Assembly: GCF_000224145.3 (NCBI RefSeq)
Contig: NW_004190392.2
Location: 118,609-182,608, forward strand
DNA: 64,000 bases
Source: Ciona intestinalis
Taxonomy: Eukaryota > Chordata > Ascidiacea > Phlebobranchia > Cionidae
Direction of reading: 5' to 3'
Made by a program: the position numbers and the translations under genes. This document shows, piece by piece, positions 33,737 through 45,777 of the stretch (position 1 is the first letter of the stretch; every line of letters starts with the position of its first letter). Under the pieces are notes generated by a model. It had not been told where the DNA came from. It saw nothing but the letters and a program-made list of their open reading frames with translations, and ran no database searches.

Positions 33737-35888
33737 TTATAACTTTTGTGGCTCCTTGGGCAAGATGTAACATAATTTTTTTGCAGGTCTTGGGACAGCT
33801 TTGTTAGAAGGCAAATCACTTAAAGTATCAGTAGAACCACCTGTGGCTAAATATATATTATGTTTTTCCCGCATATGCTTAGAAAGGGAAGATTTTCGTT
33901 TATACTTTTGACCACAAATCAGGCACGTTGTTACTTGCTTTTGAAAGTGGGGGCAGTGATCAGGTGTGTGGTGCTGGTCTAGGTCTGATTTTTGTGTAAA
34001 TACACCATTACAATCCTGACAAGAGAAAATATTATGAGTAATTTTATGTTGGTTCAAGCTTTTCAATCTTCCAAAGCCCTTCGGACACATTTCACATTTG
34101 TATGGTTTTATTTCTGAGTGAACTTTAATGTGCTGACGAAATTGAGCCCGCTGTTCAAATAACGATTTGCATATTTTGCAAACATACTGCTTCTTCTTTT
34201 TCTTTTTTTTATTCTTTTTTGAGGATTGTTTTAGATTTTCGGCAATGGTAGAAACATTCAGTACATCAGGCTTAAGTCGCTCAACGTTGTTATTACATGT
34301 ACTTTGGCCCTGGACCTCTTGTTGATCAGGAATTGTAGCAGTTGAGTTTTCTTCATTGGCGTTTAAATTAAATTCAAATTCCATTGTAGAATTTGCAACC
34401 TGTATAAAAAATACAAAATGATGTGTACGAAACAACACCCATGTTATAAAGGCTGTCGTTTCCGACCACATGAGGATAAAGAAAATTACATTCAATCATT
34501 TGTTCTAGACTAAAAAACCCTGGAGAAAAAAAGGAAAAAAGATAACTTTTATAGTTATTAGTTATCCAATATCGTAACAGATAAAAAAATCACATCCATT
34601 AAATTCATTTTCGTATACCCTTTCTTTTTTAACATCTTCTGAATGCACAACTGGTGAATTGGTCACAGTCTGCTTTTCTGCTACTATTTGTTGAACTGGA
34701 AAATCTAAAAAAATGGAAAACATATCTAAAATGATATGCAGAGCCTTTAAACTAACTTTTACTGTACTCTGCAATGTAGTTATGCCCGCTTATACAAATG
34801 ATAAAAAACATCCCAAAAATAATGACTTACAAAGTTACATACGTCGTAATTCATTAGCAAACACACGGTATATAAAACAGTACACCAGTGTTATAAGGAC
34901 TGTCGTTTCCCCGCTCTGTGAGCATAAATAAGTAAAATTCATTCATTTATATATGAAAAAAAGGAAGTAGGTAATGACATACTGGTACTGCTTGAAATTT
35001 CCTCTTTTATTTCCATGCAATAGGGTGGAAGGAGAAGCAAAGTCCTGTAATGGCTCGTCTTGTAATGTAGAAACTGTCTTGGTGTTTTCTCTTGTTTTTT
35101 TTCTTGGTATAGGTGTTGCATTCAAATCTGTTAACGTAACTTGGGGCATAGAATCCATAGATGTTACATTTAGTATGGTGAAATCCTGTGTGTTGGTATT
35201 GTCTTCTAGTTGTGTATGAGCTGGTGTTTTTTCTACAGCCTGTATTTGTGGTAGGGGAGGTATGGGTGGAAGGTTTTGACATTTTTTAGCATTATCTATG
35301 TTTGAGTTTTGTTTTAATGATGAAGTAGTCTCCTCAATGGGTACATAATTTTGAACATATTCTATGATTGAGTTTTGTTTTGAAAATTGAGTGCTTTCTT
35401 CAAAATGCTCTATAGTGTCAGATAGTTGTTTTAAGGAGCCCAAATGTTGGTAGTATTCTTTGTTTAACTTCTTACAAATAGCGTCGAGTTTTTCAGTGAA
35501 TATTTGCATCTTGTTTTTAGCTTGGGGGTTGTACATGTTTGGTACATGTAAACCTTGAGAGAGAAAGCAAGCATTTGGGACTGAAGTCTGGAATAATTTG
35601 ACTAGCTCTGTTAAAGTTTGCTGTTTTGTCATTTGCTTGCTTTTTGACTGAATTTCACAAGCAGTGTTCAGAATCCCAAAGGAATTTTTAACCTCTTCAA
35701 ATGTATATGTTTCCAGGCAGAGAGAGAACAGTTCACTAAACATGAGGTGCGAGTAATTGGAAAGAAAACATAGAAGATCATTTATTACATATTTTGTGCC
35801 AATGACGTCCAAAACAGTTGCACAAACCAATCTTTTAGTTCCATGCATTGTATAGAACACAGTGTTAAATGCAGAGAAACTACAAGAC
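33737..35888 (-). CDS. C2H2 zinc-finger protein (exon structure unresolved)
   Basis: The last exon (34399-33737) encodes a Lys-rich stretch and four C2H2 fingers: YVCKICKSLFEQRAQFRQH, YKCEMCPKGFGRLKSLNQH, FSCQDCNGVFTQKSDLDQHH and TTCLICGQKYKRKSSLSKH. An ATG at 34384 gives MEFEFNLNANEEN. Upstream, 34704-34619 is a phase-compatible exon (DFPVQQIVAEKQ). Further upstream is a long open exon: acceptor at 35888, ATG at 35848 (MHGTKRLVCATV), about 287 codons, Ser/Thr/Gln-rich, no family recognised. Its usable donors (ends at 34989, 34983 or 34979) are phase 2, 2 and 0, while the next exon needs phase 1. So either a small exon was missed, or these are two genes: an unknown one with an intact stop near 34943, and a separate zinc-finger gene. 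Probably a nuclear DNA-binding protein. Confidence 0.7.
34415..34499 (+). mobile_element. SINE tail fragment
   Basis: In the intron 5' of the finger exon: CACCCATGTTATAAAGGCTG, then CACATGAGGATAAAG. Confidence 0.55.
34825..34953 (+). mobile_element. SINE tail
   Basis: Nearly complete tail (ATGACTTACAAAGTTACATA to AAAATTCATTCATTTA) in the intron following the long upstream exon. Confidence 0.65.
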
Positions 35889-36406
35889 CTGTAACATAAA
35901 AGAAATTTTTACAAATTATGGCAGAAACAAAAATTGATCAATTTAAAATGATTGAACATACAGTATAAAGCACCATATTGGTAACAAAAAAACACTTTAG
36001 CCTAAAACTTATAGAATAAGAAAAATTTAAACTGCCAAATACGTATTAAACTTATTTGGTAAGAGTAAAAAACGTTTTAAAACATAAAACTATTAAAAGT
36101 AAAACATGTTAAATCATATGGATTGGCACTTTTATAACGTTACGTATCGAACAGTTTTGTTAACAGAAAAGTATAAAGAGATCACAAAAACCATATTCGA
36201 AAGCCAAGAGGTTAAGGTATGCTGGAATTGATACTCCACACATGATTAAGTATAACAAAGTACCAAAATCTAGTCAGAGGATGGTAGTTTCCGACGAGAT
36301 CTCATGTGTAAAAACCAAAAGTTTGTTAGCGAAATCAGCTGTGCAACTGCAATATTCTGCAGATCAGCCTATAGTTAAAAGCAAGTACTAAAATCGACTT
36401 AAAATT

Positions 36407-36814
36407 TCATGATTCTGGTTCTGAATCTGAAGAATCGCTAGAGAGACAATCTAATACTTCACCAAGTACAGTTTTCTTTAAATCTTGGACAAATAACAAA
36501 TCCATTTCTACATCCCCTGGCTTATCAGTGTTACTTATAGGGTTTTCTGGATCAAAAGAAATCGGGTCTTTGCTTTCGTTATCAGCGTTTGTTGATTCAG
36601 TTTTTGTTAGAAAGTCTTTTACGCGGCTTAGCACCAAAGGATTTTCCATTTTCCGCATATTTGGTTTTGTAATACTTGTCCCTTTTGGTGACTTATTATT
36701 AGACGGGTGCTGTAAATCGAGTTTTTTCTTCCAGGATTTACATTCTAATGCGGCATCAACTAGATCTTTACAAGTCTCTTGCTTCTCAGAAGCAGAAACA
36801 TCTGAAGCAGCCAT
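36407..36814 (-). CDS. Small acidic protein, possibly NOPCHAP1 (C12orf45)-like
   Basis: A single-exon ORF of 135 aa starting MAASDVSASEKQETCKD. The middle reads NPLVLSRVKDFLTK and further on GDVEMDLLFVQDL, followed by an acidic Ser-rich tail (SSDSSDSEPES). This order (a hydrophobic V-x-x-F-L helix, a gap, then V-x-M-D-L and an acidic tail) resembles the DUF4598 family of NOPCHAP1, a chaperone for the box C/D snoRNP protein NOP58. Similarity is weak and judged by eye. The gene is divergent from ALAD, whose ATG is 568 bp away. Confidence 0.5.
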   Translation of the reverse strand: MAASDVSASEKQETCKDLVDAALECKSWKKKLDLQHPSNNKSPKGTSITKPNMRKMENPLVLSRVKDFLTKTESTNADNESKDPISFDPENPISNTDKPGDVEMDLLFVQDLKKTVLGEVLDCLSSDSSDSEPES

Positions 36815-37381
36815 TCAAATCCTTTATTCAGACGCCTTTTGTTTTGTGAACGCTTACACCGTATACATTCGTATTTTGAACAGTTTTTTACGATTTTTCT
36901 GTAATTTTACAGGTTTAGTTAGTTAAGCGTGTACCAGGTCTGAAAAAAGAATAGATCTTGAATATAACAGTTTATATCTAGCTATATATGCTAAATAAAA
37001 TAACATACGATAAAGAACACATGCAAATCTTGTTTGAGAAATTCTGGGGAATCCCCATATGGAATTTAACATAGAAATCAAATACTTAAAACGAAGTGTG
37101 TGTTTTTTAACGGGTCGTGCTTATAACGCGACAGATTTTGTTCAGTTTTCCCTATAATAATGTGAACTCTATATCTACAAACATGCATATGTCACCCAAT
37201 CTCTATTATTACGATGATGTATTACAGCTACGTTTCAACAGTCGTGTTTTTAAGGAAACTTTGATATGTTATGAACATTTGTATGTGTTGTATTGGTACA
37301 CATGATATACAGTTACTTGCAAGTTGCAAAATGTATTAATTTTCTGGTGTGTATAGATATTTAGGAATAAAAACATTAAAA
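36815..37381. promoter_or_regulatory. Shared divergent intergenic region (NOPCHAP1-like / ALAD)
   Basis: 568 bases between the two start codons with no repeat element, so promoters of both genes must overlap or adjoin here. No TATA box was found. Confidence 0.4.
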
Positions 37382-40392
<3,011 letters not shown>

Positions 40393-40500
40393 ATTTTGCT
40401 CGAAAAATGTAAGCTTTCATTTATACCAATATTTGCCTATGCAATTTCATTCGACTGGATTAAGTTTTACGTAAAAAAGTAAGCCTTGTTTTACAGTTTA

Positions 40501-40554
40501 TCCTAATAAAAGTTCTAAAATAGTTGTATCCTAATAAAAGTTCTAAAATAGTTG
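40501..40554 (+). terminator. Duplicated ALAD poly(A) signal
   Basis: A 26-base unit (TCCTAATAAAAGTTCTAAAA plus TAGTTG) occurs twice, at 40501 and 40529. It places AATAAA at 40505-40510 and 40533-40538, about 115 and 140 bases after the stop. Confidence 0.75.
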
Positions 40555-40639
40555 AATATAAGCTATTTTGTATTTTTCATACCAACACTTGCCTATGCAG
40601 TTTAATTGAGTTCATTTTTGCTAGAAATGTAAACTTATT

Positions 40640-40704
40640 CATTGTTAATTGTTAAAAGAACAAAAAGTATGGGACATTATGGGCTAACAGTATCCATCTT
40701 ACCC
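40640..40704. mobile_element. MITE right-end fragment
   Basis: Ends GTATCCATCTTACCCCACAG, just beyond the ALAD poly(A) signals. Confidence 0.5.
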
Positions 40705-40906
40705 CACAGCACTATATGTGTATATTTGGCAGTTTGGTTTCAATGCAGTCAATAGTAATGGCAATAACTTTAGACCTTAAGTTTGTAATTATCTAGTACT
40801 ACTGCGTTACACTTACACCTACACCTACACGCATACATTAACATTAAACAATATTCATTTTCTTCTCAAAATTTACAATTCAAAACTAATATCATGATAG
40901 ATCAGT

Positions 40907-40912
40907 TTTATT
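40907..40912 (-). terminator. CHAF1B poly(A) signal
   Basis: AATAAA on the minus strand, about 215 bases after the CHAF1B stop. ALAD and CHAF1B converge here. Confidence 0.5.
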
Positions 40913-41126
40913 TACGGAAGGTAATACGGTACAAGCATACAAAAGCCAGTTCATGAAATTCACCACATTATTTAAAATTGCCATAGAAATATTGCCTCTT
41001 TTGGGGTACTTGGCCAAACCTGGCCTAAATCCTAGGTCGTGCTTCCACGGCAATTATGTTGCTGCGTTTGCGTTTATGGTGAATTTCATGAAATAAAGCC
41101 AAATATTTTTGTACGGAGGACAAAAA

Positions 41127-44100
41127 CTAAGTGTCATTGGTAACTGGTGTTAGCTGTATTCTTCTTGGAGCAGATTTTCCGGTAGGTTTTGTTGGTTTGA
41201 TAGTTTTAGGCTCAGTGAACGCCTTGTTGCTAGGCGAGTTGTCATTTACTGGTGTGAGTTTTACCCTCCTGGGTGTGTGGCTGGTTTTAAAAGGAAAGGT
41301 TTAAAAGACTACAGTAATAAGCTATAAACGTCAAACAGTTTAAAATGCAGGGGAGGCAGGAATAGTTAGACACGCATACCTATCAATCTAACATACCATA
41401 CCACAGTGCAGCCCTGGTTTGGCACGTAGGGCTGTAATGATTAGTTTAGATTTTGAATTTTAAGGCCCAAAATATATACAACCCACAAAGTTACACACAT
41501 GGTAATTCATATGCGGACACAAGGTGTATGAAACAGAACACCTGTGCTATAATCACTGTCCTTGCCCCACCGACCACCACACGAGGGTAATCAGTTAAAG
41601 TCAACAATATTCTTTACCTTTGTTGAGGTATTTCTTCTTTTTGTTCCTTTGCTTTCAGATCACTTTCTATTCTCATTTCAACATCATTTATTTTTTCCTT
41701 CACATCAGACACTTCCATAGCCATATCTTGGTTATTAGTTTGCTCCATTTTGGATTCTGTAGATTCTGTATTCTCTTCTTTGGATGGTGGAGTAAAAATC
41801 TCTCCAAGTTCATTTTTGTCAAACTCAACAAGAGAGCAAAACCCATCTCGGGAAGAAATGACTAAAAATAACCCGTCTGAACTCCTGAAAAAAGAAAGAT
41901 TTTTATATTGTTTTAAATGTCATTCATGTCATTTTTACTTTTGGTACTTGATGGTGATGGTGAATGAATGTAACTTGCTTTATCCTCACGTGGCGGGGTA
42001 ATGACAGTCGTTATAACACGGATTTTCTATTTCATACACCTCGTGCCCGCTTACGAGTTACCATGCATGTTACTTTGTGGGCATAGGCTTTCTCTTATTC
42101 TCTAATATACATTTCCAATTCCAAATATTCTTAATTTAAAACTGAAAACTTACCAGCTTAGATCTGTAATGGAAGCATAATGTATGTTAGAAATAACAGC
42201 AAACGGCAGAACTTGTTGTGTGTCGTACATTACAACTGTGTCATTAGAAGCAACAGCAAATATGCAACGGTATTCCAACTTAAATGAGGGTTCTGCAAAA
42301 ACATCAAGATTATTATCAAATAATTCGCAAGTCTATGTTGCTGCCTATTACTTTTTTACTCAACGATTTATGATACCTGTCACCTTTTTTAGCCCTTTTT
42401 AACCACCCGTTTTCCAAAGATATGAATGAATGTAACTTATTTTATCCTCTTGTGACTGGAAAACTTTGGTCACTGACTCACTATTACACCGGGGTTCTGT
42501 TTCACACACCCCGTACTTGCTCACGAGTTACATCTATAGTTGACAACCCATTAGTGACCACTAGGTTGAACCTATTGCCATTAAGTGTCTTGCCTAACCC
42601 ATGCCATTAAGTGTCTTGCCTAACCTATTGCCATTAAGTGTCTTGCCTAAGGACACATACGCCCACAATGGTAGCAGCGACAAGCCTTAAAACAATAACC
42701 TCTGGGTTATAGGCAGGCGCGCTAACCAACTGTGCCACAGGGGCGCCTAAGACAGTACCGTATACCTATTTAACATTTTATATGGTATAACTTACCAGAA
42801 CTCAACTTTTTCAGTTTATAAAACACAGGAGAACAAGCCACAATACTTGCTGGCTGTTGTAACCCTGGTAGGTAAGCTACAGGTTTTGAAAAGTTGCCAC
42901 GAGGAAATATTAACGCTGTGTTTATCTGAAAAAAGTAAAATAAATTTATTAATAGGATTTTTTCATTTTTAATGTATGGTTGATAATTTAACCCATTAGT
43001 TACTACTGGGTTGGCATAATTTTTGCTAGTGGCTAACAGCACATATGCCCACAATGGTAGCAGAGTTAAGCCTTGAACCCGTAACCTCTGAGCTGGAGGC
43101 AGACACGCAGCCACACGCTAACCAATTTCACATCATAGCACTGCCTCTAAAATATTAATTAAGATGCGATTTTGTCTCACTTGTTGTGGGGGAAGATTTT
43201 CTTTTTCGTTTTCCACCTGAAGACATCCAGCTGGTGCAATTAACATTTTACCATCTTTGCTGAAAGACAACCTAAAACAAGATTAAATAAATGTTTTTGC
43301 ACTGATGCAATCCTAGTGTTGTATAATATGGATTAATAAGCTTAAATCCTAAGTCTCAGGTTTGCTTCACTGAAGACCTCACCCTCATAGAATAGAATGA
43401 GACCAATAAGCCTACATCCCAGGCCTCAGGTGTGCCTCACTGAAAACCTCACCCTTATGGAATAGAACAGCCTTGTCCCAATAAGCCTACACCCCAGGTC
43501 TTAGGTGTGCTTAACTGAAGATCTCTGACCCCCAAAAAACACACATCTGACACATGTAAATCCTCTTACCTTCTTCTAACAACTGATTCATCGTGAAATA
43601 ATCTTTGCATTTTCTTATTTTCCTTCTCAGATTCAGCTTGATTAGCAGTTGGTTGCATCATCTTATTAATACAGTGAACCATCTTCTTCGTTTGTGTGTT
43701 GTATATTCTTAGTGATCTGAAATAAATCTTATTTTTAGTCATAGTTACAACCACTACATTATACACATTTACAGTTAAAATTAAGATCCTTTTTTTTAAT
43801 TTCCATTATATAAAATTAACTTATTTATTCTCAAACGGTGGGGCAATGACAGTTCTTATTACACAGGCGTTCTGTTTTACATGTACCTACGAGTTACCAC
43901 TTTACGTATGTAACTTTGTGACCAATGGGGACAATGCCATTTAGGCTAAATATATATTGGACTTAAGACTATTACATATTTCATAGCACCAGATCAGGGT
44001 CAGATTTACGAAATTTATTACAGTTACTTAACTCCCTAAGTATAATTGATTTTTGATATTGTATTGTTCACCTATCGCAGCTTAGTGTAGCTACATACTG

Positions 44101-45296
44101 TCCCAATGGGTCCCACGCCACTCCATGCACAAAGTGCTTTGCTTCAGATAGAATAGCCATCTTCTGCCCTTTGTTAACATCCCATAACACAGCTGTGTGG
44201 TCGACAGAACCAGTGACAATATACAGATCGTCACTTGACCAGCAAAGGTCATTGATATCTTCCAAATGCCCCCTTTGTGATAAATTTATGGAGTTAAATG
44301 AATAAATGTATCTTGCTTTTAACTTGAAATGACGTTTAATGTACTTCAGTGTGCAGTTTATCAATTTGTTTAGGTTAATTTTGGAATTAATGAATGAAAG
44401 TAACTTGCTTTATCCTCACATGGCTATAAAACGACAGTCGTTAAAACATGGGTGTTCTGTTTTATATATATACCTCAGGCCCACTTACGTATGTTACTGT
44501 GGGTGTTTTTTATGTACGGTTAACAATTTAGACAAATTTAAATGACAATATGGTTTCTGTGATGTAAATATTGTTTTAAAGCATTTCTAACCTTAATATT
44601 TTAGCAGCACACCAAACTTCTATGTTCTTTCCATCATCTGGGTCAAATATGTTCGGTGCTTCTTCTTTTTCGCTCAATTTCCATAAAATGACTGTTGCAT
44701 CTAGAATAATGAATCATGTAGATTATTCATCTCAAATGGCAAGGCAACGATAGTCGTTATAACATGGGTTTTCTGTTTTTTATACCCCATGCCCACTTAC
44801 GATTTACCACGTTTGGAACTTTGTGGGTGATTTAAACATAGTTTTTATCAGATTTTTTATTAAACAATAAACAAGAGAGCAATATATTATTACCGTCTCC
44901 AGCGGAAGCGAGGTAGACTCCACTTTTTGAAAATCGAACAATATTTACTGCTTTGTCATGACGACTGAGGTTGGATAGAAATCTTATTTCACCTTTTCTA
45001 TATTCCCAAACCTGCATGGTTTTTACTTAAAAATAAATTAAACAAAACAGCAAAACAATGTGTCAAAATAAACATTGATTGCTTGTGCATGGTTTTGTCT
45101 TCCAAATTTTTGAATTTCTCCAATATATGAATATATAAACAGGTACGTTTAACGTTGTAAGTACACTTACACGAACATTGTTGTCTAAACCAGCTGTAGC
45201 AATACGTTGAGGCTGATTCTCTATTTTCGGCTGAACGTCAATCGAAAATATTGCTTCTTTAGCGTGCCATGATATTTCTGGTGTAGTGACTTTCAT
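41127..45296 (-). CDS. CHAF1B: Chromatin assembly factor 1 subunit B (CAF-1 p60)
   Basis: WD40 subunit of CAF-1, which deposits H3-H4 on newly replicated DNA in the nucleus. Ten exons join in phase: 45296-45171, 45011-44894, 44700-44592, 44272-44072, 43716-43570, 43271-43181, 42925-42796, 42292-42154, 41884-41618 and 41280-41127, for 493 aa (human 559). The start [20 protein letters not shown] matches the vertebrate one. Other anchors: [37 protein letters not shown] and [12 protein letters not shown]. After the propeller comes an acidic/basic low-complexity linker (exon 9), then two B-domain-type motifs in the last exon, [10 protein letters not shown] and [10 protein letters not shown], of the kind that bind ASF1. 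The human protein has two comparable motifs. The shorter length is in the linker. Introns contain several SINE copies. Confidence 0.95.
41963..42083 (-). mobile_element. SINE tail
   Basis: Reverse tail in a CHAF1B intron: AATGAATGTAACTTGCTTTA to TGTTACTTTGTGGGCAT. Confidence 0.7.
42422..42748 (-). mobile_element. SINE, full length, with triplicated linker
   Basis: Complete reverse copy in a CHAF1B intron, from tail (ATGAATGTAACTTATTTTAT) to head (GCGCTAACCAACTGTGCCAC). The linker block CCATTAAGTGTCTTGCCTAA appears three times between about 42570 and 42652. Confidence 0.75.
42975..43128 (-). mobile_element. SINE head and linker
   Basis: Reverse copy in a CHAF1B intron with ACAATGGTAGCAGAG and the B-box complement TTGAACCCGTAACC. 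Confidence 0.65.
43330..43525. repeat. 70-bp unit repeat, about three copies
   Basis: Same unit as at 23250-23510 in inverted orientation (AAGCCTACATCCCAGG, GTGCCTCACTGAAAACC), in a CHAF1B intron. Confidence 0.65.
43818..43925 (-). mobile_element. SINE tail
   Basis: Reverse tail in a CHAF1B intron with one internal deletion. Confidence 0.55.
44390..44832 (-). mobile_element. Two SINE tails flanking CHAF1B exon 3
   Basis: Reverse tails at 44390-44505 and about 44705-44832 sit in the introns on either side of exon 3 (44592-44700); the second begins almost at the exon boundary. Confidence 0.6.
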
Positions 45297-45422
45297 TTCT
45301 TACAATCTGATAACTTTAAACACTTAAAAACACCTAAATAATGTACAGCAAAAAGTACAATAAAATGTAAATACAGCAATTTTCCCGCCAAACCATTGAA
45401 CCGTGACGTAATTTCGTTTATT

Positions 45423-45776
45423 TTAATATAAAAGGGGACAGATTTTACAACAAATAAATGTTATCCAAGAATTAGATACATTTTTAGATAGCTTTTCGTA
45501 TTTATTTAGGGGCCACAGATTTTTAGGATCTTCCCTTTTTAATGCGGACAAAACTGCCGCTTGCGCCGATTCAATCAGCTGTTTTTTTGTTCGTTTGTCT
45601 GTCGTAACAACAGTTACAAAACAGTTTGAAACACAATACAAAAGTTTAAGTTCTGGTCGCTCGGGCTTCCTAAAAGAGTCTAAAAGTTTCCAGAACGCAA
45701 TGTATTTTTCGTAATTCGTTATTCGAAATATGGATCTAACCAAAACAACTCGCAAAAGAACAACACATATACACAA
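45423..45776 (-). CDS. Uncharacterised 117-aa ORF upstream of CHAF1B
   Basis: A continuous frame reading NYEKYIAFWKLLDSFRK, VTTDKRTKKQLIESAQAAVL and REDPKNLWPLNKYEKLSK, with coding-like composition, ending TAA at 45423. The only ATG (45776) abuts the start region of SMPD3 on the other strand, so the true 5' end may be elsewhere or spliced. The stop lies 126 bp before the CHAF1B ATG on the same strand. I do not recognise the family. It could be the upstream cistron of a CHAF1B operon, or a fortuitous ORF. Confidence 0.4.
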   Translation of the reverse strand: MCICVVLLRVVLVRSIFRITNYEKYIAFWKLLDSFRKPERPELKLLYCVSNCFVTVVTTDKRTKKQLIESAQAAVLSALKREDPKNLWPLNKYEKLSKNVSNSWITFICCKICPLLY

Positions 45777-45777
45777 A

